This document shows, piece after piece, positions 27,677 through 41,786 of a stretch of 64,000 nt of DNA. Every line of letters begins with the position of its first letter. The stretch's first letter is position 1. The notes beneath the pieces were generated by a model. That model made no database searches. It was not told the origin of the DNA and was given only the letters and a program-made list of their open reading frames with translations. Both the position numbers and the translations under genes were made by a program. Source of the DNA: Gemmatimonadales bacterium (GTDB taxonomy: Bacteria > Gemmatimonadota > Gemmatimonadetes > Longimicrobiales > Gaopeijiaceae); contig REBP01000134.1 of NCBI GenBank assembly GCA_007692665.1, positions 1 to 64,000 of the forward strand, written 5' to 3'.

Positions 27677-29422
27677 ATGCAGCTCACGATCTGGACCTAC
27701 GAAGGACCGCCCCACGTGGGCGCCATGCGCGTGGCCACCGGCATGACCGACGTGCACTACGTCCTCCACGCGCCGCAGGGCGACACGTACGCCGATCTGC
27801 TGTTCACGATGATCGAGCGCCGCGACCACCGCCCGCCGGTGACCTACACGACCTTCCAGGCCCAGGACCTGGGCGGCGACACGGCGGGGCTCGTGAAGGA
27901 GGCGGTGCGCGCCGCCTGGGAGCGCTTCCGCCCGCAGGCCATGCTCGTGGGCGCCTCGTGCACGGCAGAGCTGATCCAGGACGATCCCGGCGGCCTGGCC
28001 GCCACGCTGGACCTGCCCATTCCGGTGGTCCCGCTGGAGCTTCCGGCCTACCAGCGGAAGGAGAACTGGGGCGCCTCGGAGACCTTCTACCAGCTGGTCC
28101 GGGCCATGGCCCTTCCGCATGCGCCCCCGCCGGGCACCGAGCGGGCCACGGTGCGGGAGCGGTGCGAGGCCGAGGGCCGGCGACCCACCTGCAACCTCCT
28201 CGGCGCCACGGCGCTGGGCTTCCGCCACCGGGACGACGTGACCGAGGTCACGCGGCTCCTGGAGGCGCTGGGCGTCGAGGTCCGCCTCGTGGCGCCCATG
28301 CACTCCTCGCCCAACGACCTGGCCGGCATGGGCGAGGCCGACTTCAACGTCGTCCTCTACCCCGAGATCGGGGGGCAGGCCGCGACGTGGCTCGAGCGCA
28401 CCTTCCGGCAGCCGTCGGTGCGCACGGTGCCCATCGGGATCGGCGCCACGCGGGACTTCGTGCGCGAGGTGGCCGCGGTGGCCGGCCTCGACGAGGAGGC
28501 GTCGCTCGCCATCGTGGACCGGAAGCTCCCGAGCCGGCTCCCCTGGTGGTCCCGCTCGGTGGACTCCACCTACCTCACCGACAAGCGGGTCTTCATCTTC
28601 GGCGACGCCACCCACGCCGTCGCCGCGGCCCGCGTGGCCCGCGAGGAGCTGGGCTTCCAGGTGGTGGGACTCGGGTGCTACAACCGGGAGTTCGCCCGCG
28701 AGGTCCGCACCGCCGCGAAGGCCATCGGCATCGAGCCGCTCATCACCGACGACTACCTCGAGGTGGAGGACGCCATTCGCGAGGCCGCCCCGGAGCTGGT
28801 GCTCGGCACCCAGATGGAGCGGCACATCGCGAAGCGGCTCGGGCTCTTCTGCACCGTGATCTCGGCGCCGGTCCACGTGCAGGACTTCCCGGCCCGGTAC
28901 TCGCCCCAGATGGGGCCCGAGGGCGCCAACGTCATCTTCGACAGCTGGGTGCACCCGCTCATGATGGGGCTCGAGGAGCACCTGCTGGGCATGTTCCAGG
29001 ACGACTTCGAGTTCGCCAACGACCGGGGCCCCTCGCACCTGCATTCCGAGGCGCCTCCGGCGGCCCCGACGGTCGCCCCGGCCCCGGTGGTCGCCACGCC
29101 CCCGCTCATGGCGGCGGACGCAACAGCCGTGGCGGACGCGGCGGCGCACCCCGCGGCCTCGCCGGGTGATTCGCAGGCCGCGATCCCCGCTGCCGCGGTG
29201 GCCACGGCGGCCACCGTCGCATCCCCGGAAGGCGCACCCGGTTCCGCCTCCGACAACGGCCCCACCTGGGCCGCCGAAGCCGAGCAGGAGCTGAAGAAGA
29301 TCCCGTTCTTCGTGCGCGGGAAGGTGCGGCGCAACACCGAGGCCTTCGCCTCCGAACGGGACATTTCGGCGATCACGGTGGACGTCATGTACGACGCCAA
29401 GGCCCACTTCGGGAACCGCTGA
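27677..29422 (+). CDS. bchB: Protochlorophyllide reductase (DPOR) subunit B
   Basis: 581 residues, starting 2 bases after the bchN stop. The N-terminus [20 protein letters not shown] is family-typical and Asp36, the unusual fourth ligand of the NB cluster, is conserved. [16 protein letters not shown] and [25 protein letters not shown] follow. The C-terminal PCP-reductase domain ([19 protein letters not shown]...) is intact. It is separated from the core by about 75 extra residues rich in Ala and Pro (from about 455 to 530). Usual length is 510-530. Pairs with BchN and receives electrons from BchL. Confidence 0.94.
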   Translation: MQLTIWTYEGPPHVGAMRVATGMTDVHYVLHAPQGDTYADLLFTMIERRDHRPPVTYTTFQAQDLGGDTAGLVKEAVRAAWERFRPQAMLVGASCTAELIQDDPGGLAATLDLPIPVVPLELPAYQRKENWGASETFYQLVRAMALPHAPPPGTERATVRERCEAEGRRPTCNLLGATALGFRHRDDVTEVTRLLEALGVEVRLVAPMHSSPNDLAGMGEADFNVVLYPEIGGQAATWLERTFRQPSVRTVPIGIGATRDFVREVAAVAGLDEEASLAIVDRKLPSRLPWWSRSVDSTYLTDKRVFIFGDATHAVAAARVAREELGFQVVGLGCYNREFAREVRTAAKAIGIEPLITDDYLEVEDAIREAAPELVLGTQMERHIAKRLGLFCTVISAPVHVQDFPARYSPQMGPEGANVIFDSWVHPLMMGLEEHLLGMFQDDFEFANDRGPSHLHSEAPPAAPTVAPAPVVATPPLMAADATAVADAAAHPAASPGDSQAAIPAAAVATAATVASPEGAPGSASDNGPTWAAEAEQELKKIPFFVRGKVRRNTEAFASERDISAITVDVMYDAKAHFGNR

Positions 29423-29430
29423 GAGCTGCC

Positions 29431-34042
<4,612 letters not shown>

Positions 34043-34043
<1 letters not shown>

Positions 34044-34822
34044 TGAACCCCCTCGCGTCCCCTGCTGCGGCCGAACGGCCGGAGCGCATTCGCACCTACT
34101 TCGAGGGGCGGGCGGAAAACTGGATCCGCCTGACTTCGGATGCGCCGGTTTCCGGCGTGCGGGCGCGTGTGCGGGCGGGGCGCGAGCAGATGTCCGAAAC
34201 CCTCCTGGGGTGGCTGGAGCGCCCCGCGGCCGAGGGGCCGGGCGAGGGTGCAGCGGTGGTTCCGCGAACGGTCCTCGACGCCGGCTGTGGTCCCGGCGAG
34301 ATCTCGCTCCGACTGGCCGTCCGCGGGTTCCGGGTCACGGGGGTGGAGCTTGCCCCGTCGCTGGCCGCGGCGGCCCGGGAGCGGGTCCGGGCAGCGGGCG
34401 CCGCCGACCGGATCGAGATCCGCGAGGGCGATGCTACCCGCCCCGAGGGCGGACCCTGGGACCATGTGCTCGTCATGGACGTCCTCTTCCACTACCCGCT
34501 GGACGAAGCGGTGGAGGCCGTGGCGAGGCTGGCCGCGCAGGCCCGCCAAAGCCTGGTCTTCACGCTGGCACCGCGCACGCCGCTCCTTGCAGCGCTCCGG
34601 GCGGTGGGCGGTCTCTTTCCACGGAAGGACCGGGCGCCCACGCTGCACCCGGTGCCGGTGGATGCCTTCGTCGAGCGGGCCCTGGCCCACCCGACGCTGG
34701 CTGCCGGGCAGTGGAGCCTGGGGCGCCAGCGTTTCGTGCGCTCGGGCGTCTACTTCTCCCATGCGGTCGAGTTCGTCCGGGGCGATGCGGGCGTGGCCCC
34801 CGCGGGCGAGGGGCCATCATGA
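34043..34822 (+). CDS. bchM: Magnesium-protoporphyrin IX O-methyltransferase
   Basis: 259 residues. SAM-binding VLDAGCGPGEISLRLA and VTGVELAPS are in a class I methyltransferase fold. The N-terminal RIRTYFEGRAENWIRLTSDAPVS is typical of BchM, and LFPRKDRAPTLHPVP of its C-terminal half. It methylates the C13 propionate of Mg-protoporphyrin IX, making the substrate of AcsF. Located directly after bchH and bchL; overlaps lhaA by ATGA. Confidence 0.93.
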
Positions 34823-36258
34823 AGGTGACCATGGCCGCCCGGACCGCCCGCATGCTGAACGCGCTGGGCACAAAGTACCTGCCCTTCGCCGACGCGGCCT
34901 CGGCGGAGCTTCCCCTGGGGCGCCTGCTGCGGCTTGCGCTCTTCCAGGTCTCGGTGGGCATGTCGCTCACCCTCCTCGTGGGGACGCTGAACCGCGTGAT
35001 GATCGTGGAGCTCGGCGTGGCGGCCCTCGTGGTGTCGGCCATGATCGCGCTCCCGCTCCTGTTCGGGCCGTTCCGCGCCCTCATCGGGTTCCGGTCCGAC
35101 GTCCACCGGTCGGCCTTCGGCTGGCGGCGGGTTCCCTACCTGTGGTTCGGCACCCTGATCCAGTTCGGCGGCTTCGCCATCATGCCCTTCGCGCTCCTCC
35201 TCCTGGGGGGGGACCACAGCGCGCCCATGTGGACCGGCACGGCAGGGGCCGCCCTGGCCTTCCTGATGGTGGGGGCCGGGGCCCATACGGTGCAGACGGC
35301 AGGGCTCGCCCTGGCCACCGATCTGGCCACCCCGGAGCAGCGCCCTCGGGTCGTTGCACTCCTTTACCTCTTCCTGCTGGCCGGCATGATCGTGGGCGGC
35401 GTGGCGTATGCCTGGCTGCTGGCGGAGTTCTCGCCGCTCCGCCTCATCCAGGTCATCCAGGGGGCGGCTGTCGTCACGGTGGTCCTGAACGGCATCGCGC
35501 TCTGGAAGCAGGAGGCCCGGGACCGGGTTCGGGCGGCCCTGCCCGCCGAAAAGGCGCGGTTCTCCGACGCCTGGCGCGGCTTCACCGAGGGGGGGCGTGC
35601 CACCAGGCTCCTGGTGGCCGTGGGGCTCGGCGCTGCCGGGTTCTCCATGCAGGACGTGCTCCTCGAGCCCTTTGGAGGGGAAGTGCTGGGCATGAGTGTC
35701 GGCGGGACTTCGCTATTGACGGCCCTCACCGCCGGTGGCGCCGTGTGCGCCTTCGCCCTGGCCGCACGTCGACTCGAGCGGGGCACGGACGCCTGCCGGC
35801 TGGCGGCGCTTGGTGCGCTCATCGGCGTCGGAGCGTTCGTCGCCATCCTGCTGTCCGGCGTCATGGGCTCGCCGCTGGCCCTCCAGGCCGGGGCCGTGCT
35901 CATCGGGCTCGGCGGGGGCTTCTTCCTCGTGGGCACGCTCACGGCGGCCATGGACCTCGAGATGTCCGAAAGGAACGGGCTCGCCATGGGAGCCTGGGGG
36001 GCGGTACAGGCCACCGCCATGGGGGTGGCCGTCATCATCGGCGGCGTCATTCGCGACGGTGCGGCGGCACTCGCCGCCGCCGGACGCCTGGGGCCCGGGT
36101 TCGAGGGACCCACCGCCGGCTACATGCTTGTTTTCCAGATCGAGATCGTGGCGCTCTTCCTGGCCATGGCCGTCCTCGGGCCCCTGGTGGCCCCCGGTCG
36201 CACCATTCCCGCCGCACCGGAGCGACGCCGCTTCGGCCTGGCAGAACTCCCGGGATGA
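34819..36258 (+). CDS. lhaA: LhaA/PucC-type MFS light-harvesting assembly protein
   Basis: 479 residues with twelve hydrophobic helices. Shared group motifs are GTLNRVMIVELGVAALVVSAM, FRALIGFRSDVHRSAFGWRR, HTVQTAGLALATDLA and VLLEPFGGEVLGM. It is longer than Bch2 (20779) and sits just before puhA, the standard place for lhaA. Members aid LH1 assembly around the reaction centre, perhaps by supplying bacteriochlorophyll. Start ATG 34819 overlaps the bchM stop; an ATG five codons later is possible. Confidence 0.9.
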   Translation: MKVTMAARTARMLNALGTKYLPFADAASAELPLGRLLRLALFQVSVGMSLTLLVGTLNRVMIVELGVAALVVSAMIALPLLFGPFRALIGFRSDVHRSAFGWRRVPYLWFGTLIQFGGFAIMPFALLLLGGDHSAPMWTGTAGAALAFLMVGAGAHTVQTAGLALATDLATPEQRPRVVALLYLFLLAGMIVGGVAYAWLLAEFSPLRLIQVIQGAAVVTVVLNGIALWKQEARDRVRAALPAEKARFSDAWRGFTEGGRATRLLVAVGLGAAGFSMQDVLLEPFGGEVLGMSVGGTSLLTALTAGGAVCAFALAARRLERGTDACRLAALGALIGVGAFVAILLSGVMGSPLALQAGAVLIGLGGGFFLVGTLTAAMDLEMSERNGLAMGAWGAVQATAMGVAVIIGGVIRDGAAALAAAGRLGPGFEGPTAGYMLVFQIEIVALFLAMAVLGPLVAPGRTIPAAPERRRFGLAELPG

Positions 36259-36303
36259 GGTCATCCGCATCCCCGTGTCCAACCCCCTGAAGGAGGACGT
36301 ACC

Positions 36304-36576
36304 GTGGAGTACATCGACTTTGCGCAGATCACCGTCTACCTCTTCTGGTTTTTCTTTGCCGGACTGGTGATCTACCTGCGCCGCGAGGACAAGCGGGAGG
36401 GCTACCCTCTCGAGAGCGACCGGAGGGGCGTGACGGTGCAGGGATGGCCGGCGACCCCCGAGGGAACGACGGTTCGCTCGACCCGCCTCAAGCATCCCGC
36501 CCTTGACCCGACGGACCCGGCGAACTACATGCCCGAGACCCAGACCGAACAGAACCAGAACCGGAGGGAGACCTGA
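36304..36576 (+). CDS. puhA: Reaction-centre H subunit, membrane-anchor part (split PuhA, N-terminal)
   Basis: 90 residues from GTG 36304, with a strong AAGGAGG box 7 bases upstream. The sequence [20 protein letters not shown] is the classic PuhA start: a periplasmic tip, one transmembrane helix (about 11-30), then [19 protein letters not shown] on the cytoplasmic side. It stops at a TGA after a polar tail ([10 protein letters not shown]) where full-length PuhA would run on into the PRC-barrel domain. The next gene, in another frame, supplies that domain. Proteobacterial PuhA is about 255-260 residues; the two parts sum to 266. Confidence 0.93.
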   Translation: MEYIDFAQITVYLFWFFFAGLVIYLRREDKREGYPLESDRRGVTVQGWPATPEGTTVRSTRLKHPALDPTDPANYMPETQTEQNQNRRET

Positions 36577-37106
36577 TGAACATCCCCGCCCGCCCCGTCG
36601 CTGGACATCCGGGGGCCGCCCTCGAGCCCACCGGAGACCCGATGAAGGACGGTATCGGCGCCGCGGCGTGGGCCACGGACCGGGCCGACCGCCCGGATCT
36701 GACCCACGACGGACGACTGCGCCTGCAGCCCATGAGCACACTCATCGGGTGGAGCATCGAGGGCCGCGATCCCGATCCGCGGGGCATGCGGGTCGTCGGC
36801 GCCGACGGTGTCGTCGCCGGAACTGTCACGGATCTGTGGGTGGACCTGGCCGAGCCGCAGCTCCGGTTCCTGGCCACCGAGCTCCCCGGCGACCTGGGGA
36901 CGGTCCTGGTTCCCATGGGCTTCGTGAAGATCCGGCGCCGCGAGGGCGAGGCGAGGGTGCAGGCGCTCCATGGCCGGCACTTCGCCGACATTCCCCGGCC
37001 GAAGCTGGCAGACCGGATCACCCTCCTGGAGGAGGACCGGATCTACGGGTACTTTGCCGGCGGGTACCGCTATGCGGATCCGTCGCGCCTCGAACCGTTG
37101 TTCTGA
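36576..37106 (+). CDS. puhA: Reaction-centre H subunit, cytoplasmic PRC-barrel part (split PuhA, C-terminal)
   Basis: 176 residues, no membrane helix. ATG 36576 shares a base with the preceding stop (TGATG) and has its own GGAGGGAG ribosome site, so it is translated independently. GAALEPTGDPMKDGIGAAAWA, RADRPDLTHDG and the PRC-barrel (residues about 60-165, WVDLAEPQLRFLATEL... ITLLEEDRIYGYFAGGYRY) match the cytoplasmic body of PuhA. It should cap the cytoplasmic face of PufL/PufM and help form the QB proton path. Confidence 0.92.
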   Translation: MNIPARPVAGHPGAALEPTGDPMKDGIGAAAWATDRADRPDLTHDGRLRLQPMSTLIGWSIEGRDPDPRGMRVVGADGVVAGTVTDLWVDLAEPQLRFLATELPGDLGTVLVPMGFVKIRRREGEARVQALHGRHFADIPRPKLADRITLLEEDRIYGYFAGGYRYADPSRLEPLF

Positions 37107-37107
37107 C

Positions 37108-37761
37108 ATGGGAACCCCGTCCGCACCGGGGACCCCATCGGAAATGGCTCGGGTCCGGATCGAAGGGGTGGAGGAAGCACTCCCCCTCGGCGAATCCCTC
37201 CTCTGGGAGGGTCGTCCCGATCTGAAGACCCTGGCCTTCCGGGTCCTGTATCTTCGAGTTCTCCTCGGCTACTGGGCGCTGGTGGCCGTCGGTTTCCTGC
37301 TGGCCGGCGCCCTCGGCGGCCGGACCACCGGAAACCTCGCGGCTGACCTGGTCTGGCTGCTCGTCGTGGCAGCCGTCGGTTCAGCCATCATCTTCGGCTT
37401 CGCCGCAGCGGTCCGGGGGAGCACCACGTATGCCCTGACCGATCGGCGGGTCGTGATCCGTCTGGGCGTGGCCTTTCCATCGGTGCTGAATCTTCCGCTG
37501 CATCGGATCGGCTCCGTCGATGTCCGCCGCACGGGGCGGGACGCGGAGGGAAGAGATGTTGGAGACGTGGTCCTCACGCCCGTGGGCGACGACCGCGTCG
37601 GGTGGCTCTACCTGTGGCCCCATGTCAAGCCGTGGGCATGGCGTGACCCGATTCCGGCGTTCCGCGCGGTCCCGGACGTGGCCTCCGCCGGCGAAGCCGT
37701 GGCTCGCCAGGTCAGGCGCCGCCTTGAAGAAGTCGCTCGCGACGAGGAGGTCGCCTCATGA
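37108..37761 (+). CDS. puhB: Photosynthetic complex assembly protein PuhB
   Basis: 217 residues from ATG 37108, one base after the puhA stop. An N-terminal LPLGESLLWEGRPDLKTLAFRVLYLR segment precedes two to three membrane helices (about 45-105) and a PH-like bYdcT domain with YALTDRRVVIRLG and NLPLHRIGSVDVR. PuhB assists reaction-centre assembly in the membrane. Overlaps puhC by ATGA, and the position after puhA is conserved. Confidence 0.9.
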   Translation: MGTPSAPGTPSEMARVRIEGVEEALPLGESLLWEGRPDLKTLAFRVLYLRVLLGYWALVAVGFLLAGALGGRTTGNLAADLVWLLVVAAVGSAIIFGFAAAVRGSTTYALTDRRVVIRLGVAFPSVLNLPLHRIGSVDVRRTGRDAEGRDVGDVVLTPVGDDRVGWLYLWPHVKPWAWRDPIPAFRAVPDVASAGEAVARQVRRRLEEVARDEEVAS

Positions 37762-38279
37762 GTGTCGTCCGATTCGAGGGCGAGGATCTCGAGAAGGACC
37801 TGATCCCGCCTGTTGCCATCAAGGCCACGGCAGTCTTTCTTGCCCTGGTCCTGATTCTCGCCACCGTGGCGCGCCTTACCGGGGTGGGGGCACTCGAGGC
37901 GGTGACGGACCGAACCCCGGTGGCGGAGCGAACCCTGGCCTTCGTCGCTGAACCGGGTGACGGACCCGTGGACCTCATGGACGGGGAGACCGGCGCCCTG
38001 ATCCGACACCTCGCCGCCGGCGAGGGAGGCTTCCTCCGGGGGGCCGTCCGTCCCCTCTACCGGGAGCGGAATCGGGCCGGTGGAGACCCCGCCGCGCCCT
38101 GGGTACTCACCCGGTGGTCCGATGGTGCCCTCACGCTGACGGACCCCCTGACCGGACTCGTGGTAGACCTCTACGCCTTCGGCCCCACCAACGCCGGGGC
38201 CTTCGCCGAACTCCTGCCTCCTCCCGTGAACCGGGCGGGCGCGATCCGCACCACCTCCCCTGGAGACGATTCGCAATGA
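37758..38279 (+). CDS. puhC: Photosynthetic complex assembly protein PuhC
   Basis: 173 residues: a short cytoplasmic N-terminus, one transmembrane helix (about 20-43), and a periplasmic domain with LAFVAEPGDGPVDLMDGETG and LTDPLTGLVVDLYAFGPTNAGAFAELL, both characteristic of PuhC. It is needed for efficient reaction-centre/LH1 assembly in Rhodobacter. It overlaps both puhB and the following small gene (ATGA at each junction). Confidence 0.9.
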   Translation: MSVVRFEGEDLEKDLIPPVAIKATAVFLALVLILATVARLTGVGALEAVTDRTPVAERTLAFVAEPGDGPVDLMDGETGALIRHLAAGEGGFLRGAVRPLYRERNRAGGDPAAPWVLTRWSDGALTLTDPLTGLVVDLYAFGPTNAGAFAELLPPPVNRAGAIRTTSPGDDSQ

Positions 38280-38605
38280 CGCTCATCGGATGGACCGCGC
38301 CGGCGGCCCTCCTGGTCCTGCTCACGGCCTGGTTCTTCTGGCGGCGCACCGAGCGGGTGCCCTGCCGGATCGACCTGGAGCGGACCCACGAACACCTTCA
38401 CGCCCACGTGGAACTCCTCGGCTTCCTTCCCGAACCCGGTGACTCGGTTCGGGTGGAGGACGACTTCGTCACGCTGGACTACGGCACCACGGAGACTCGC
38501 GAGGCCGAGGCCGTGGTTACCCGGGCGAGTGCCCTTCGCCGTGCCTGGACCCGGTTCACCGGCCGCTTCGAGTTCTATGAACTCTACGACGTGGGATTCG
38601 AATAA
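38276..38605 (+). CDS. Small membrane-anchored protein between puhC and acsF, unknown function
   Basis: 109 residues, ATG in an ATGA overlap with puhC. One N-terminal helix (about 5-22, [17 protein letters not shown]) is followed by a charged soluble domain with [28 protein letters not shown] and a C-terminal YELYDVGFE. Small genes of this size sit at the same place in other photosynthesis clusters, so an assembly or AcsF-related role is plausible. I recognise no named domain. His-rich HEHLHAH is the only obvious metal-binding candidate. Confidence 0.8.
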   Translation: MTLIGWTAPAALLVLLTAWFFWRRTERVPCRIDLERTHEHLHAHVELLGFLPEPGDSVRVEDDFVTLDYGTTETREAEAVVTRASALRRAWTRFTGRFEFYELYDVGFE

Positions 38606-38675
38606 CTTCACCCACGTTCCCTCCACGCTTCACATCCCCGAAACGTCCGCACCGTTTCCGCAGGAGATCCCCCCG

Positions 38676-39734
38676 ATGTACCCAGCCACGACGAACGCGC
38701 CGGTCAACGAGCCCACGCTTGCGGCCCAGAAGGACGCCACCCTGGCCCCCCGCTTCTATACCACCGACTTCGAGAAGATGGACCGGATGAGCGTGGAGAG
38801 CGTCCGCGAGGAGTGGGACCGGCTGCTGAAGGAGTTCCGCGACGACCCCAACAAGGGTCACTTCAAGCGGACCCCGGCCTTCGAGGGGGACTGGTCCCAT
38901 CTTCCCGTCCGCGACGAGTTCATCGAGTTCCTGGTGAGTTCCATCACCGCCGAGTTCTCGGGGTGCATCCTCTACGCCGAGATCAAGAAGCGGGTCAAGA
39001 ACCCGGAGCTGTCCGAACTCTTCGGGCTCATGAGCCGTGACGAGGGGCGCCACGCAGGCTTCATCAACGGCACCCTCAAGGACCTGGGGATGGGGGTGGA
39101 CCTCTCCTTCCTCACGAAGACGAAGAAGTACACCTTCTTCCAGCCCAAATTCATCTTCTACGCGACGTACCTTTCGGAAAAGATCGGCTACGCCCGGTAT
39201 ATCACGATCTACCGGCAGCTCGAGGCCAATCCCGACCTCCGCTTCCACCCGATCTTCGACTGGTTCAAGGACTGGTGCAACGACGAGTTCCGTCACGGCG
39301 AGGCCTTCGCGGCGCTCATGCACGCGAACCCCGAGCTGATCCGCGGTCGCAACGTCTACTGGATCCGTTTCTTCCTCCTGGCCGTCTTCTGCACGATGTG
39401 GGTCCGCGACCACCTCAGGAGCACCTTCTACGAGGCCATGAAGATGAACACGGCCGAGTACGACCTGAAGGTCTTCGACATCACCTCCGAGATCTCCCGG
39501 CAGTGCTTCCCGGTGGTTCTGGATTTCCGGAATCCGAAGTTCATCGCCCGCATGAACCGCATGGTCGAGAACACCCGGAAGATGGGCGAGGCCAAGGCCA
39601 CCGGCGGGATCATGGGCAAGCTCCGCTACAACACCCTCGCCCTCGGAAACGCCTGGCAGTTCCTGCGCCTCTACACGATGAAGGCTCACAGGAACGAGGT
39701 GCCCGTGGACTTCCGGCTGACGCCGGCCTACTGA
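38676..39734 (+). CDS. acsF: Aerobic Mg-protoporphyrin IX monomethyl ester cyclase
   Basis: 352 residues. The start at ATG 38676 was chosen because upstream in-frame sequence overlaps the preceding gene; an AGGAGA box is 10 bases before it. Diiron ligands lie in [24 protein letters not shown] and [12 protein letters not shown]. The N-terminal [12 protein letters not shown] is family-typical. It forms ring E of bacteriochlorophyll using O2. Last gene of the bchF operon; the O2-independent enzyme BchE is absent from the window. Confidence 0.95.
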   Translation: MYPATTNAPVNEPTLAAQKDATLAPRFYTTDFEKMDRMSVESVREEWDRLLKEFRDDPNKGHFKRTPAFEGDWSHLPVRDEFIEFLVSSITAEFSGCILYAEIKKRVKNPELSELFGLMSRDEGRHAGFINGTLKDLGMGVDLSFLTKTKKYTFFQPKFIFYATYLSEKIGYARYITIYRQLEANPDLRFHPIFDWFKDWCNDEFRHGEAFAALMHANPELIRGRNVYWIRFFLLAVFCTMWVRDHLRSTFYEAMKMNTAEYDLKVFDITSEISRQCFPVVLDFRNPKFIARMNRMVENTRKMGEAKATGGIMGKLRYNTLALGNAWQFLRLYTMKAHRNEVPVDFRLTPAY

Positions 39735-39740
39735 CCGGCG

Positions 39741-39779
39741 GGCGGCGCGGGCCGCTCTCGTCCCACTCCCCGCGCCGCC
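39741..39779. terminator. GC-rich hairpin between convergent acsF and amidohydrolase genes
   Basis: GGCGGCGCGGG (39741-39751) pairs perfectly with CCCGCGCCGCC (39769-39779) around a 17-base loop. It sits 6 bases after the acsF stop and about 30 bases after the opposing gene. There is no T-run on either side, so it may be a weak or Rho-assisted bidirectional terminator or an mRNA-protecting stem. Confidence 0.45.
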
Positions 39780-39808
39780 GCCTTCCCCAGGCCCGCCCGG
39801 GCCGAGCC

Positions 39809-41431
39809 TCAGCGCCGGAGGACCCGCCCCGCGCGCACGTCGAGGTACTCTCCGTTCTCGACGGTGACGACCCCGTTCACCACCACCCAGAGAATTCCGT
39901 CCGGGTACTGGTGGGGGTCCTGGAAGGTGCTGCGGTCGATGACGGTGGCCGGATCGAAGATCACGAGGTCCGCCATGCTCCCTTCGACGATGCGACCGCG
40001 GTCCGCGAGCCCCAGGCGGTCGGCGGGGAGCGAGGTCATCTTGCGCACGGCCTCGGGAAGGGAGAGCACCCCTCGCTCCCGGACGTACTCGCCGAGGACC
40101 CGGGGGAAGGTGCCGTACCATCGGGGGTGGGGGTGGCCGTCACCGGGAACCACGAGCCGCCCATCCGATGCGATGGCGGTCATCGGGTGCTGCATGATCC
40201 GCTCCACGTCGTCCTCGTGGAGGGCGTGGTAGATCGCGCTGACCCCGCCGCGCCGCACGGCCTCCACCACGAGCTCGGCACCGGTTTCCATCGTGCGGGG
40301 GAGGCCGTCCCGGTCCGCCCAGTCGCCCAGGGATCCGCCCTCCAGCGAGGGATCCCAGGTGACCCTCGCCAGCTGCACGCGGTCCAGGTCGTTCCCCCCG
40401 CGGTCGTTCACCAGGTTGTCGCGGATCCCGGCCAGGATCGAGTCCGCCAGGGCCGGATCGTCCATGCGGGCGAGAAACCCGCTGTTCCCGCCGCCCATGG
40501 CCCATTCCGGAATGAGGATGGTGATGCCGGTGTAGGTCGCCGTGTAGGGGTACTGGTCCAGGATGACATCGGTGCCGGCAGCCCGGGCCGAATCCACCAT
40601 GGCGAGGGTGCGCTCGGAGGCGCCCCACATGGGGTAGCCCACCACCTTGTGATGGGTCAGGACCACCGGGATCCCGGCCCGCCGCCCGATCTCGAGGGCC
40701 TCGCCCACGCCCTCCATGAGCCCCCGCCCCTCGTCGCGGAGATGGGAGGTGTAGATCCCCCCCGACCGGGCGGCCACCTCGGAGAGGGCCACCACCTCGT
40801 CGATGTCCGAGAAGGCGCCGGGAATGTACCGGAGGCCCGTGGAGAGCCCGAACGCCCCGTCCTCCATGGCCTGGGCCACCAGCGACCTCATGCGTTCCAG
40901 TTCGTCGGCGGTGGGTGCGCGGTCGTCGAGCCCAGTGACCTCCCGGCGGATGGAGTTGTGGCCGGCCAGGAAGGCCACGTTCATCCCCACCCCCAGCACC
41001 TCGGCGGAGTCCAGATAGGGCGCGAGGGGGAGGGGTGCCGTGCCGTCGGGGCCGCCGAGGGCGGTGGTCACCCCCTGCCGCACGTGGCTCTCGGCACCGG
41101 GGAGACGGAGAAGTGGGTCCAGGTGCGCATGGAGGTCGATGAACCCGGGGGCAACGACGAGCCCGCGGCCATCCACCTCCCTCGCTCCCGCCCCTTCCAC
41201 GATCCCCCCGGTGGCCACCCGCACGATCCGGTCGCCCGTGACGCCCAGGTCGGCGCGGAACGCCGCCCCGCCGGTCCCGTCCAGGACCTGCGCGCCCCGG
41301 ATCACCAGGTCGAAGGGACCCGGGTCCGGCTGTTCCGCCGCCGAACACCCGGTGGCGACGGCGGGCAGAAGGAGGGCGAGGCCCACGAAGAGGGCAGCGC
41401 GGGCGGAGGTCGCGGGGCGGGCGGAGCGCAC
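39809..41431 (-). CDS. Secreted amidohydrolase, N-acyl-D-amino-acid deacylase-like, probable lipoprotein
   Basis: About 540 residues from GTG 41431. A short basic segment and hydrophobic core (ALFVGLALLLPAVATGC) give a plausible lipoprotein signal with the lipid Cys followed by SAAEQP. The amidohydrolase metal motif DLHAHLDP is preceded by GLVVAPGF; THHK, YPYTATYTG and the SDGR motif near the end match the D-aminoacylase/dihydroorotase-like branch. It may act on D-amino-acyl or peptide substrates at the envelope. The frame stays open far upstream through repeats, so the start is uncertain. No functional link to photosynthesis is evident. Confidence 0.8.
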   Translation of the reverse strand: MRSARPATSARAALFVGLALLLPAVATGCSAAEQPDPGPFDLVIRGAQVLDGTGGAAFRADLGVTGDRIVRVATGGIVEGAGAREVDGRGLVVAPGFIDLHAHLDPLLRLPGAESHVRQGVTTALGGPDGTAPLPLAPYLDSAEVLGVGMNVAFLAGHNSIRREVTGLDDRAPTADELERMRSLVAQAMEDGAFGLSTGLRYIPGAFSDIDEVVALSEVAARSGGIYTSHLRDEGRGLMEGVGEALEIGRRAGIPVVLTHHKVVGYPMWGASERTLAMVDSARAAGTDVILDQYPYTATYTGITILIPEWAMGGGNSGFLARMDDPALADSILAGIRDNLVNDRGGNDLDRVQLARVTWDPSLEGGSLGDWADRDGLPRTMETGAELVVEAVRRGGVSAIYHALHEDDVERIMQHPMTAIASDGRLVVPGDGHPHPRWYGTFPRVLGEYVRERGVLSLPEAVRKMTSLPADRLGLADRGRIVEGSMADLVIFDPATVIDRSTFQDPHQYPDGILWVVVNGVVTVENGEYLDVRAGRVLRR

Positions 41432-41452
41432 GGGGCAGGCGGAGCGCAGGGG

Positions 41453-41488
41453 GCGGGCTACGCGTGCGGGGCGGGCTACGCGTGCGGG
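41453..41488. repeat. 2 x 18-bp direct repeat at the amidohydrolase 5' side
   Basis: GCGGGCTACGCGTGCGGG occurs at 41453-41470 and again at 41471-41488 without a spacer. It lies just upstream of the GTG chosen as start. Degenerate continuations (GCGGAGCGCA...) suggest an older, decayed array. Confidence 0.85.
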
Positions 41489-41618
41489 GCGGGGCGATTG
41501 GGGCACGGATGACTCCGGGTCGGGGGAAGGCAACAGATTGCTCTCCCCCGGCACGCCCCGCAAGCCGGCCGTTCCCCCCGGCACCCCTCCGGCGCGTCCC
41601 GTTGTCTCCCCGTCTCGC

Positions 41619-41736
41619 CGTCCCGATGCCGGGTTTGACCGTCCCGATGCCGGGTTTGACCGTTCCGATGCCGGGTTTGACCGTCCCGACGCGGGGTTTG
41701 GCCGTCCCGATGCCGGGTTTGACCGTCCCGATGCCG
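41619..41736. repeat. 21-bp tandem repeat array, about 5.5 copies
   Basis: Units start at 41619, 41640, 41661, 41682, 41703 and 41724. The unit begins CGTCCCGATGCCGGG and ends TTTGAC. Copies 1, 2 and 5 are identical, copy 3 has one change, copy 4 several, and the last decays after 12 bases. The 21-bp period is a multiple of three (open in several frames) and equals two DNA turns. Confidence 0.92.
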
Positions 41737-41786
41737 AGATCGATGAGGGCGAAGGTGGGAGCGACGTGAAGACGCACTCGGATCTC

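Noticed and set aside
41619-41736. CRISPR array
   Set aside because: Units are 21 bp and abut directly without spacers; no cas genes in the window.
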